A program made the position numbers and the translations under genes. From positions 1,537,969 to 1,601,968 of the forward strand of contig VZQC01012403.1 of NCBI GenBank assembly GCA_009823505.1: a DNA stretch of 64,000 nucleotides. Direction: 5' to 3'. This DNA comes from Rhizomys pruinosus (lineage: Eukaryota; Chordata; Mammalia; Rodentia; Spalacidae). Positions within the stretch are counted from its first letter, which is position 1. Each line of letters begins with the position of its first letter. The notes below the pieces were generated by a model. It did not search any database. It was not told the origin of the DNA and saw only the letters and a list, made by a program, of their open reading frames with translations. Shown in pieces: positions 47,160 through 60,079 of this stretch.

Positions 47160-47860
47160 TGTTCACTGACATTCTAATCAGAATAGGAAATTGAAGCAAC
47201 CTAGAGGTCTACAAACTGATGAATCAATAATGAAATTGTACACAGAAACAGTGGAATTCTTTTCAGAACCCCCCCCCGCTCCAAAAATGAAATTATGAAA
47301 TCTGCGGGTAAATGGATGGAACTAGAAAATTATACTAATTGAGGTAACCCAGACTCCAGAAGACAAACTACAACATGGTGTCTTTTCTTGTGTGTCCTTG
47401 CTCTGAAACTAAAAAAATTCTATTTTATTTATTTTTATCTTCTGTGTATGTATGTATGTTTACGTGTAGGAATGTAAGTGTGCCTCATGCATGCAATGCC
47501 TGTGGAGGCCAGAACAAGGCATTGGCTCTCTTGGAAGTGGAGTTACAGATGGTTGCTAGCCACCATGCAGGTGCTAAGGAACTGAACCTGGGTCCTCTGC
47601 AAAAGCACCCAGTGCTCTTAATAGTTGATCCCTGTTTCCAACCATTTTTTTGACTCTTAAATTTTGATTTGAGTATAAAATCTGGATAATTGAGGAAGCC
47701 AGGAAAGAAGATTGGGGCCAAGGGGGAAAGACCTAGTTCTAAATGATCTAAAATGAAACAGGGGTTATGAAGTGGAAAGGGGAAAATGTGAAGACTCGGC
47801 TGGGGAAGAGGGAGACATTCGCACAGAGGAAGAGGGAAGAAGGAAAGAAATTTTTAGATT
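47160..47860 (+). mobile_element. LINE-1 3' remnant split by a B3 SINE
   Basis: GGTAAATGGATGGAACTAG near 47308 and CCAGACTCCAGAAGACAAAC mark the end of ORF2. A minus-strand B3 (47415-47642) intervenes, then A/G-rich 3' UTR-like sequence follows. Confidence 0.6.
47415..47642 (-). mobile_element. B3-type SINE
   Basis: Complement of a B2/B3 element (CTGTGGAGGCCAGAACAAGG ... GTGCTCTTAATAGTTGATCC). Confidence 0.82.
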
Positions 47861-48700
47861 GTTTATTTTTGTAAGCATAACATATGTTGTTGTCTGTAGA
47901 GTATAGCTGTACATTTAATAGTATTTGTTTTGTAGGATTAAATACATCAATGTTCAGTTCACATATGTCTACAATTGTTTACAAATGTTTACAGTCCTTT
48001 TGTAGATATATTTTTCTGTATCAATATGAAATGTCTTCTTTGAGTCTTCTGAGAAAACGACCTGTACAAAATCAAGCCAGATCAAACTTCCAGCTTGGAG
48101 GAAAAAGGGGCTTTGCTGCTCCAGCCTTAGCTGAGGAGCTCTGGGCATGATGGCTGCTGTAGAAAGGAGAATTGTTTTTATTTGAGGCTGAGCCCTGGTT
48201 GGTTGCCCATGTTCAGGTGAATGACCCCACACCCATGCGTGTATGGGCAGAACTCACTGGACCCACTGGGCTACTAAAATAAGACATGATGTCTGGAGGG
48301 AAATGTTTTGAGGAAGCCTCAGAGAAGATGGAGAGAGGGAATGAGGGGAAGATAAGATGAAGATACATTGTATGTGTGTTATGAAAGTTTATAAGGACAA
48401 AAAAATGAAAACCAGAAGGGACAAAAGACACAGTACAGCCATTTTTGTTTTATGGTGGTGTTTACAGCAGTAGTTTCATGGGCATATACATTAAATTTAT
48501 TAAACTACAAACTACAAACATTCAATGTGTATATCATTCTGACTACCTCAAAAAATATTCACATGAGGGTAGAAAAAGTGATATTTCAACCAAAGCAATA
48601 TTAATCAACTTTCCTTCCAGATCAGGCACTCTCACCATGTTAGACTATCCTCCAGTGCAGCATCTGCACTCTCTCCCTCAGGCCTGTCTGGAACCCTGCA

Positions 48701-48739
48701 TGTTTGGGTGCAGGTTGCAGGTGCCTGGGCAGCACTGTG
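48701..48739 (-). promoter_or_regulatory. Recombination signal, 23-bp spacer, of the TRAV7-like V
   Basis: On the minus strand, heptamer CACAGTG (48733-48739), 23 bp, and nonamer ACCCAAACA (48701-48709). The nonamer matches the consensus at 6 of 9 positions, the weakest nonamer of the five signals here. Confidence 0.88.
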
Positions 48740-49269
48740 CTCTCGCTCACTGTACAGAGGTAGACAGCAGAGTCACTGGGCCTGGAGCCTCTGATGTGCA
48801 GAGAAACATGTTTGCTGGCTTTACTGAGATGAGCTCTGAATCTGTCTTTTTCTTTGTCACCATTGGAGAATATGGAGATCACCAACTCAAGGACTTTACC
48901 AGGGTGCTGTTTATACCAGCAGAAGTACAGCAAAGCACTGTCACTGAAGGTGCAGTTGAAAGAAGCTATGGTTCCCTCTGGAACACTGAGGGATCCACGA
49001 AGCTGCTCCACCTTCTGCTGGCTGCTCACCCCTGTGGAGAAAGACAAAGGTCAAAGAGGACTGGTCATCCATAGATGCTGACCATACAGAATCTATCTTT
49101 TCATGGACAACCCCCATGCTTTAATAAGAGATTAGAAGTATCTTTGTTTTTGCCCAGAATCTGAATTAGGAAACAAAGTCACATATCACACAAGGTTTCC
49201 AAAGAAACGATCAAACTCACAGTTAAACTGAAGCCACAGGAGCACCAGGGACACACTCAAGCACTTCAT
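48740..49269 (-). CDS. TRAV7-like: T-cell receptor alpha V segment, mouse TRAV7 / human TRAV12 type
   Basis: A two-exon V segment without lesions. The leader exon (49221-49269) starts with ATG, codes [16 protein letters not shown] and has a GTGAGT donor in phase 1. The intron is 49032-49220 and the acceptor CTCCACAG. The V exon (48740-49031) gives SSQQKVEQ, an EGTIASFNC strand with Cys23, [35 protein letters not shown] and Cys in DSAVYLC. The germline CDR3 end is CTVSE. Leader and framework resemble the mouse TRAV7/TRAV5 and human TRAV12 families. One oddity is a third cysteine immediately before the conserved Trp (YFCWYKQ). The most 5' V segment of the locus in this window. Predicted functional. 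Confidence 0.9.
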
Positions 49270-49437
49270 CCCTTTCTCCTCCTTCCGCCTTCACAAAGGA
49301 AGCAGATTTTAAAGCTCAAGTCAATGGGTTTCATTCAGTCATTTCCAATGCTTCTGTTGTTGGAAATGTAGATTCTGTTCTATGAACAGAACAAAATGTA
49401 TTTTTACTAACCCTGTTCACCAAACTCCTCCCCCTTT

Positions 49438-50944
<1,507 letters not shown>

Positions 50945-52885
50945 ATAAGAAAATGAAAAAGATTAATGCTTTTTGCTCTGTGGATCTACCAGAACATTAT
51001 AAGGAAGTTCTTTAAAAACCTTTACCCTATTAAATTTGAAAACTTAAAAAAAATGGATGAATATATAAAATCAAGGGAACCACCAAGAAGAGATCAACAC
51101 TTAAACAGACCCATAGCATACAAGAGAATTGAAACAGAAATACAAACCCCCTAACTAAAATAGCCCAGGTCCAAATGGATTTACAGCAGAATTCTACCAG
51201 ACATTTAAAGAAGATCTACAACCCATACTATGTAAATTATTCAAATAATTTAAATGGAGGGAGAGCTCCAAATTCCTTTTATGGAGCCAAAGCATCACTC
51301 TAATATCAAAAATAGGTAAAGACACAGACAGCAATGAAAACTATATGCCCATGTCCTTAATGAATAAAGATGCAAAATGCTCAGTACTTGCAAACTTCAT
51401 ACAGATACACAGCAAGATCATCCAACATAATCAAGTCAGCTTTATTCCAGAAATGCACAGATGGTTCAATATACATGTGTCAATAAATGTCATAAATCAC
51501 ATAAATAGACTAAAAAACAAAAATCACATGGACATCCCAATATATACAGAAATGGCCTTTGACAAAATTCAATATGCATTTATATTTAAAGTCCTCAAGG
51601 AAATCAGACTGGAGGGAGCATACCTCAACATAATTAAAGTTATATGAATCAAACCCACAGACAACATCCCACAGCCAACATCGTCAACATCATCAACATC
51701 ATTCTAAGTGGAGAAATACTGGAAACATTCTCCTTAAAATCTGGAACCAGACAAGGATGTCCACTATCTCTACTCTGTTTTAATATTGTGCTTGAAAGCT
51801 TTACTAGAAAAATAAGAAAAGAGAAAGAAATTAAAGGCATAGTAATTGTAAAAGAAGAGGTCAAATTCTATTTTTTATAGATGATATGATATTATATCTA
51901 AGATATCCCCAAAATTCCACCAGAAAACTCCTAGAAATGATTGACACATTCAATAAACTGACAGGTTACAAAATTAACCTACAAAAATCAGTACCTTTCT
52001 ATATCTCAGTAACAAGCAATCAAATAAAACGTACGTGGAAACACTACCATTCAAACTAGCCTCAAAACATCTCAGAATGAACCTAAACAAAGACATTAAA
52101 GATCTCTAAAATGAACATTTTAAATCTTTAAAGAAAGACATTGAGGAAAACACCAGAAGATGGAAGGACCTCCCGTGGTCATGGATTGGAAGAATTAATT
52201 TTGTGAAAATGAGCATCCCACCAAAAGCAATATAGATATTCAATCCAATGCCAACCAAAATCCACTTGACATTCTTCAAATATTTAGAAAAACCCATCCT
52301 AAACGTCATACGGAATCTCAAAAGTCTCCAAATCATAATTAATAAGAGTCTACTGTATATGGGTCCTTGGACAGGACTCCTATATTAAACTCCACCCACC
52401 CAGGGCTCAGGGACCATTGCAGAAGAGGGTGTAGAAAGTTCTAAGAGCCAAGGAGTGGGTGAATGACCATATAGAAATACAATCCTAAAGGCTCTTGGGA
52501 CCTTGCTCATATGAAACTACAACAATGGTGTCAGCATGCACAAGACTAATGCATACTAAAGCAAAGAAAAACCCTGTACAGAACTCTGGAAATGGGCAGG
52601 AGGATCCAAACTTTACCAAAGAACTACTGGCAACTGATTATTTCTGGGTGAGGAAGAGTTGATTCTCTTAAAGAAAAAAACTCTAGCTAAGCTGACTAGA
52701 CCTGGGTGGATGAACTTGCACTGAGGGATGTCTGGGGACACTAACTTAACACAAATGATAGAATGCATGAATTCCATTGGGAGGGGGACTAGGGGTAGAG
52801 TGCCAGTGAGGAAGGGATTGAGACATGATTAAGATATTCTGCATGAAATACACAAAATTCAGTTAAAATTACAAAAAACTAAAAA
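50945..52885 (+). mobile_element. LINE-1, 5'-truncated, internally deleted
   Basis: Plus-strand ORF2 reverse-transcriptase region ([15 protein letters not shown] near 51745, then a YFLxDDMI-like motif near 51880). At about 52325 it jumps straight to 3' UTR sequence, so the C-terminal ORF2 part is deleted. Ends in an A-rich tail. Confidence 0.85.
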
Positions 52886-54454
52886 TAATGAATTAAAATC
52901 AGTCCATTGTGAGTCTCTCGCACACTTACACCTGTTGCTGAGTTTTCCAATAGTGTGACCAGATTCCCTACCTGTACCATTTCTCAGAGTCATGCTATCA
53001 GGATGCAGCCTTGAAAGATGAGGTACTGTCTCCTTCTGAGCAAAGACCAGACTTACTCATTGCTTATTACTGAAACAGGAAAATTCCCGTATTCAGAATT
53101 GCTCATCTATACACAGTGAAGCAGTATTGCTGCAGGCAATCTGTAAGTCCATCTCCACCCACTGCTCTGCCTCTGTGGCGCTTCGGGATGGTCAACTGAA
53201 GCAAGTCTACCAGCTTATAGGTTGTTTGTTGCACCATTAGCTATACAGCCTTTGTGACCCGGGCGTCTTGTATATTTACTAACATCAGTGAACAGATTTT
53301 TAGATTAATAAAGATTAAAATTCAAACCTTGACTAACTTCTTTATAATAAATTTATTAAGAACTCATGAATGATGTTACCCATAAGTGATCTAATATAAT
53401 GAATAAGCTATTTCTGGCATACATTATTTCATTAAAATAATGACTCCTGCAAAATTAGTAATGTGCACTCAGCTGACTATTAATCTTGAAAAGAGCTTAA
53501 CAGTCACTAGTATGTTGAGCAAAATTATGATCTTTAACCACATGTTTTTACAACCTAATCTTTGAAAAAAAGTTTATCAAGGCTAATTATTTAGATTTAT
53601 TTCAGGAAGTGGGTTTTACTTGTAGTAATTTGAAATATAACATTGACAAGTACTTATAATTACTTGACTTGAGAAATTATTTTCACATGTTCTCATATCT
53701 TTCAGACACTTTTGTTTTCTTATTGTGATTACTCTATAGCTGGCCATCTGGTTACACCTATTAAGATGAGTTCAGTTGGATGTGATTAGACAGAAGATCC
53801 TTGGCACAAGAAGGCTGGGATCAAAGTCTAATGAAAAGGCAAAAAAGAAGTGCTCTACAAAATGAAGCAGAGACAACACACTGTCAGAGCTGCTAGGATG
53901 GCAATATGAGACATAAAGCAGGGAAAGAGAAGGGCCACAAGACATCCATTCAATCCCTGACTAATATTCATTCAGTATGTACTTCTGAATGAATTACTAG
54001 GGAACACTCCCTTGACTAGATAAGAAAGAAAAAAAAAACGTTAACCAGATAAACAATACCCTAAAGTCTCGAGTTTGGATTCTAATGACTACACCGAGAC
54101 TTAAATAAGTAGCCTAGCTTCATTCTATGATTCTCAAGATGGTCTTGAGACAGAGTCAGGGAAGAGGGTTATTCGTGGCTACTTTAGGCAGGAAGGCCAG
54201 CAGAACTCAAATAATTTCATTACCACACAAATATTTGAGCTAAGTCATGAAAGATGAAAATGAGGCTGACTCACATTGATCTGTAGCAAGAACATTCAGA
54301 TAGATTAAATTGTAGACTCTATCTAGAAAGCTGGTATGTATAGAACTAGAAAGAATAGCCAAGAGCTGAGAGTGAGGGGTGAGGCCTAAGTTTGCACTAT
54401 AGGAGCACTAGTAAGCACTGAAGCATTCCAGCCTAACAGAACTGATTTGCATTA
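52886..54454. other. Intergenic, nothing recognised
   Basis: The longest stretch of the window without a recognised repeat; no ORF with family signature. Confidence 0.5.
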
Positions 54455-55450
54455 AAAAAATAACTCAAAAGATGGGGTAAAGAGCTGAACAGAGACTTCA
54501 CCAGTGAGGAATTAAAGATGGCTGAGAAACATCTTAAAAAATGTTCGATATTATTAGTAACTGAGGAAATGCAAATTAAAACCACTCTCAGATATCATCT
54601 CACTACAATATGACTAGCTAAGATCAAGAAAACAAAAGACAACAGATGCTGGAGAGGTTGTAGGGAAAGGGGAACACTCATCCACTGCTGGTGGGAAGGT
54701 AAACTTGTTTAGCCACTATGGAAAGCAGCGTTGAGAATCGTTAAAAACTTGGAATGAGCCTACCACCTGACCCAGACATTCCACTCCTGGGTATATACCC
54801 AAAATACTCATCCTACCACAAAGATAAATACACATCCATGTTTACTACAGCTCTCTTCACAGTAGCAAAGAGCTGGAACCAACACAAATGCCCCTCAACA
54901 GATGAGTGGATGACAAAAATGTGGTACATCTTACACAATGGAATACTATTCAGCGGTAAAGAAAGATGGTATTATGAACTTTGCAGGTAAATGGATGGAG
55001 CTCGAAGCCATTATGCTCAGTGAAGTAACACAGTCCCAGAAAAACAAATGCCAAATGGTTTCCCTCATTTGTGGATGCTAACACCAAACCCCCCAGATGA
55101 AAGGCAAGCTGAATAACATTATTGTTATATACTTCTGCTTATATGTTGTTATAATGTGAATCTCTCAACAAGCTCTAGAATCCACCCCTCTCTTATTTTC
55201 AGACTCTGTAATTACTGTATATGGGTGGAGAGTATATATCCATATTTTGGAGTAATATAAAATTAATGGAGGAAAATGTGAATTCCTAAGCATAAAAAAA
55301 GATTGAAAGAAAGATGCAGGACAGTTATGGCAGAATGCATGATCTGGGGTGGGGTGGGGTGAGGAAAAGGGGAATGGGCATGAACTGAATTGAAAAATGA
55401 TGTCTGAAATGCACAAAACATCAATAAAAGCACAAAAAAGAATTTAAAAA
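54455..55450 (+). mobile_element. LINE-1 3' end
   Basis: ORF2 C-terminal region from AACTCAAAAGATGG through the LLGIYPKYSSYHKD segment (54754-54990), then a 3' UTR with GGACAGTTATGGCAGAATGC and an AATAAAAG tail. It abuts the PPP1R26 pseudogene. Confidence 0.85.
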
Positions 55451-57220
55451 AAATAAGCAGTCCCTAAAGAAATAAATCAGATTATTGCTCTTCTAACATT
55501 TAAGTGACAGACTTTCCTAGGAGTCCCCTTTACATACAGACAACAAACATAACGGGAGATACTCTTCCCCACCCTGTGACTGGTCCCCTCTCTTTCTCAC
55601 CCCCAAAGACCCCAGTCCATGCTGTGCCTTGACCTGAGTTCAGTGCCCATGGGCTGGGCAGCCTGCTCTGGTGTACAAAGTCACTCCAAGGCACAGTAAG
55701 GTCAACCTGGATTCCAGAGCTAGGGGTCTATAAGTTCTGGATGACATAGTTCAGGTGAAAGGTGCTTCTGCCGCCTCCAACTTCAGCACCCTCTTGGCAC
55801 AGCTGGGGAACTGAGAAAAAGCACTTTCTGCTGTGGCAGTCTCAGTCCCTTGTGGGCCCTGCTCTTTGTGAACACTGACACTTTTCCTACTGGATGGAGA
55901 GGCTTTGGCAAAGCTGTTGTGCCTGGCATTCCTGGGCAATGCTGGCTCACAGTGTCCCAGGGTGGCTACCTCTGTCCCAGCTCTCTCTGGGCACCTTCTT
56001 CCTTCAGGCAGCTGAGGGCTCCCCAGCCCTTTGATTCTGTGTGTACACTAGACTGTGGCCCAGGAGTTGGCTCCTTCCTGCAGAGTATCTCTGGCCTGGC
56101 AGGGTTCCCCTGCCCAAGACCAGTGCAGTCCCCTCCCTGAGATTCTGAACTGTATACAGACTCCTTGGCCTTTTCTGACAAAACCTCCTGACCACCAATC
56201 ACTGTCCAAGAGCTGTCCTCCATCAGGGAGCCAGAGGCTAACATAGGGCAGCAGCTGGCTCTCATGTCCTTGGAAAGCACAGGCCCTCTGGACTTTTCCT
56301 GGGGTGGGGAGCTGGTGCTGCATCCTTGTCCCAACATCCCCCACTTTATTCTCTCTGCCATGCTGCTGCAGAGGCTCAGCAGGCCTCTTCCTGGGCTGTC
56401 GCTTCCTCACCTGGACAGACAACTCCAGTAGCATCTGTGCTTTGTGGTCTTTCCAGTCTCAGAGGAGAGTTCCCAGCCTTTCCTGAACCATGTCTCTGTG
56501 GCACCAAGCCTGACCTTCTTCTTCCATGCACCCCGGGGTCGTGGCACCCCTTCTGAAGCTTTCTCTTGCATCTTAACAAGTCCTTGATGCCCATATAGAG
56601 GTCCTTGTTGCTGTCCAGTGAGCTGCTTTGTCCTTGGAGCTGTTTTTCTCACCTGCATGCCTTCCTTACCTGCTTTCCTGTGGCCCTCATTGCCTTGTGG
56701 CATCTGTCTGTCGCTGAGCCCAAGTGGCCTGGAAGGAGAGGGCTGGCTCTTGGACTCAGTTTCCCCTCTGGGTCCTCCCTGTCTGCTCTGGCTGAGCGGG
56801 TCCTGCCCATCGTCCCCAGGCTGCCCTTCCCTGGCTCTGATCACCATCCTGGGCATTTTCTCTAACGTCTCTTGTTTTCCTGGGCACAGCAATGCTGCCA
56901 GCACCTCTCAGCTTCCTTTGTATCCCCAAGACAGAGCTGGTGTTTCAGAGAGAAGGGTCTCGGGGAGGCTGGTCTGGCCACTGGGGCCAGGTGGGTACAG
57001 TGGGCCCTGGGCAGACTGAGGACTCCCTACCTGCACTGCACTGCTGTCATCATCTGAGCGTGGAGGCACAACTGGGGGGGGGGGGGAGCGGGATGGGCTG
57101 GCAGGTGGAGGCCTGTTGCTGCCTTCCACAGGGGTTGGCAGCACGGTCTTAGAAATGTCCAGGATTGCTTCTGCACGCATCAACTCAGTGGATATGTCTG
57201 CGCGGCAGGAGACCTTGTGT

Positions 57221-57355
57221 ACAGCCTCGCTCCCCGCAGTTGTGTGTACAGCCTCGCTCCTCGCAGCTGTGTGCACAGCCTCGCTCCCCACGGATGTGTG
57301 CACAGCCTCGCTCCCCGCAGTTGTGTGTACAGCCTCGCTCCGGCAGCTGTGTGTT
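57221..57355 (-). repeat. 27-bp tandem repeat inside the PPP1R26 pseudogene
   Basis: ACAGCCTCGCTCC starts at 57221, 57248, 57275, 57302 and 57329, an exact 27-bp period with five units. In the minus frame it codes a nine-residue repeat (GARLYTQLR and variants). The last unit is shortened. Confidence 0.9.
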
Positions 57356-57983
57356 TTGCCTGTAAGAAGGCTTTAGCGTCCTTACAGACCTTGTAGAGGA
57401 GGTCAGGGTGGAGGTCCTGCAGGGTGGAATCCACCTTTGGGGCTGCTGGCTTTTTCTTGCTTGGGAGTCTCTTGTGGGCTGTGGTCAAGGCACCTGGCTG
57501 GGCGCTGCTAGGGTTTTCCTCCTTGAGTTGCGCTCTCAGAGATGGGTCTCTTCTGTCTCCTTCCTGGTTTGCTCCAGCTGATACAACTGGACGACCTCCT
57601 CAATGCTGGCATCACTGTTGGAGACAGATGCCTGGTGCAGTGGGGCTGAGATCCTGGGCTGCTGTGCCTGCCTGGCATGCTTCTTCTCACTATGCTCCTG
57701 TCCTGTTCTATATAGCCTCTGGCCTGGGAGTGGCCAGCCTTGTGCTCGCCAGGGTCTCAGGCTTGGCAGTGACCTTAGGCCAGAGGCTTCTGGGCTCTGC
57801 CTTCATCTTTGCTAATCTGGGAGTTTTGCAGAAGACAAACTCCTTACATGGGAACCTGTAGGAGCCTGAGGAGGAGACACCCTGGTCAGGTCCCTCTGCT
57901 CCCTTTAAGTCTGCCAGAGCTGATTTTTTATCCATAGCCCCATCACATTTGGGGCTTTCATATTGTCTTTTCTCATTAAGAAA

Positions 57984-58139
57984 CTATTCCATGTCGGGTG
58001 TAGAGGTGCAAGCCTTTAATCCTAGCACTCTGGAGGCAGAGGCAGGTGGATCTCTGTAAGTTTAAGTCCAGCCTGTTCTACATAGTGAGTTTCAGGACAG
58101 CTGTAGCTACAGAGAGACCCTGTCTCAAAAAAAATAAAG
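57984..58139 (+). mobile_element. B1 SINE inside the PPP1R26 pseudogene
   Basis: Complete B1 with A-tail and duplication AGAAACTATTCCAT on both sides. Pseudogene homology continues beyond it. Confidence 0.92.
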
Positions 58140-58458
58140 AAAGAAACTATTCCATTTCAGCTCAGATGCTCTGTTCAAAGGAGTCCTTGCTGCTCAACTG
58201 GCTGGGAAACAGAGGACTGGTCACAGAGGACTCCCACAGAGCCACTAGGAGCAAGTAGTGGCAGACAGGGTGGACAGGGTGCTGCTGTGAGCAGGCTCTG
58301 GGGCACAGGGGGCCCTTGGGACATGGACTTGGAAGCCCAACCCTTTACCCTCATGTATTCTCATATGGCTTTCTATTTGTCCCAGTCCACAGAGTTTAAG
58401 GAAATATTTACCAGCTACACATCTGACAGAAGATTCATATCAAGATTATATAAAGAGG

Positions 58459-58704
58459 GGCTGGAGAGATGGCCTAGCGGTTAAGAGCGCCGACCGCTCT
58501 TACAGAGGACCCGGGTTTGATCCCCAGCGCCCATATGGCGGCCAAGAACCGTCTGAAACTCCAATTCCAGGAGAACTCCAGTTCCAGGGGAATCCGAGAC
58601 CCTCTTCTGACCTCCGTGGCATTGCACGACACGGGTGCACAAACTTGCATGCAGACAGTACATTCATACACATACAGAAATAAATAAAATTAATTTAAAA
58701 AAAA
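58459..58704 (+). mobile_element. B2 SINE inside LINE-1
   Basis: Young-looking B2 with AAGATTATATAAAGAG on both sides (ending at 58458 and near 58730). Confidence 0.93.
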
Positions 58705-58851
58705 TTAAAAAAAAAGATTATATAAAGAGCTCAAAACACAAAGAATCAAGAAAAAAAAAATGGCCAAATTAAAAAATTAGCTATTGATCTGAACAGAGAA
58801 CTCTCAAAGAAGAAATAAAATGTCTAAGAAATACTTTAAAAAGTGTTCAAC

Positions 58852-59072
58852 AGAGGCTGGAGGGGAATACTCCTCAAGTTAGGAACAATGTCTGCCCTTG
58901 CAGAGGACCCAGGTTCAATTGCTAGCACCCACATGGCAGCCATCTGAAAACGCCAGTTCCAGGATAGTCTGATGCCCTCTTCTGACCTCCATAGAATTAC
59001 ATGACAGGGGTGCCCTTACATGCATGCAGGCAGTGTGTTTGTACACATAAAAAATAAAAATTTTAAAAATTA
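58852..59072 (+). mobile_element. B2/B3 SINE inside LINE-1
   Basis: Diverged SINE (GAGGCTGGAGGGGAATACTC ... GCAGGCAGTGTGTTTGTACA) with an A-rich tail; a diverged TGTTCAAC copy lies on both sides. Confidence 0.82.
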
Positions 59073-60036
59073 AAGATTATTCAACATCCTTGGTGATTAG
59101 GGAAATGGAAATCAAAACCACCTTAAGATTTCATTTTACCCCACTCAGAATGACTAAGTGCAAGAGAACAAATGACATCAAATGCTGTTAAGGATGTGAG
59201 TAAAGGAGAATGCTCATTCAATGCTAGTGGGATTGCAATAGAGCAACCACTGTGGAAAGCATTGTGGAGAACACTTAAAAACTAAATCTACCATATAATC
59301 TGATTATACCAGTCCTTGGCATATGAGTCCAAAGGACTCATCCTACTGCAGAGATACTTATGCAGCCATGTTTGGTGCTGTCATTTTCACAGTAGCTAAG
59401 AAATGGAAACAACCTAAATGTCCCTCAACTGACAAATGGATAATAAAAATGTGGTACATTTACAGCAGAATTCTGCTTAGGAGTGAGGAAAGATGAACTT
59501 GTGAAATCTACAGGAAAATGTATGGAACTCGGAACTTATACTAAGTGAAGTAACACAGACTCAGGAAAGTGATGTATGTTCCCCCTCGTTTGTGGATCAT
59601 AGCACCAAATCGACATATGTGAGTAGATATCCTGATGTAAGCACAGAAGCCAAAAATGCAAAGGATCCAGAGAGGTGATGGGAAAGAAAGATCCTGGGAA
59701 AAGGGAATAGTAGGAACTAGATGTTACCAAGAGGGAAGCGGGGGCAAATGGTTGTATTTAACTGGGAAGGGAAGAGGGAGAGTTATGCAAGGAACCATGT
59801 GATTAAAGGGGGAAAAGAGATCAAGAGAGAGGAATAAGAGACAGTTATGATTAAGGGAGAAATGGGAAAATGGGGGTAATTTAACTGGAGAGGGAGGAGG
59901 GAGGGCTAGACGGGGGTGGGGGGGAGACACAAGATAAATAATTCTTAGGAGGTATGGAAAAAACAGAAGAAGAGTATTAGTTCAAAAGACTACTAAAAAT
60001 AGACACATATACTTATCTATCTATATAGAGGGATAG

Positions 60037-60037
<1 letters not shown>

Positions 60038-60076
<39 letters not shown>
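60038..60076 (+). repeat. (GT)n microsatellite
   Basis: GT tract in old LINE-1 3' sequence. Confidence 0.95.

Positions 60077-60079
<3 letters not shown>

Larger units (their letters stand above)
55560..58330 (-). pseudogene. PPP1R26: PPP1R26 pseudogene, split by a B1 SINE
   Basis: The minus strand carries long stretches resembling PPP1R26 (protein phosphatase 1 regulatory subunit 26). In order from the 5' end: SSKDSFEQSI, FLNEKRQYE, KEFVFCKTPRLAKM, EEVVQLYQLEQTRKE, LMRAEAILDISKTVLP, an EKAKESV..SSE block, PARPEILCRKEP, SVSVHKEQGP with SAFSQFPSCA, and PWSDFVHQSRLPSPW. The blocks are collinear with the protein as I remember it, starting about a fifth of the way in and lacking both ends. The frame is broken repeatedly: nonsense codons at 58162-58164 (TGA) and 58147-58149 (TAG), and frame changes near 57500, 57200 and 56900. 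A B1 sits at 57984-58139. Most of the coding region is one exon in mammals, so a retrocopy and a DNA duplication cannot be told apart. Confidence 0.85.

Noticed and set aside
48445..49074. 209-codon plus-strand frame over the TRAV7-like V
   Set aside because: Antisense shadow of the V exon, whose minus-strand reading has splice sites, family motifs and an RSS.
56004..57861. Several overlapping frames of 60-165 codons on both strands
   Set aside because: Plus-strand ones are shadows of a GC-rich pseudogene; minus-strand ones are pieces of PPP1R26 broken by frameshifts.
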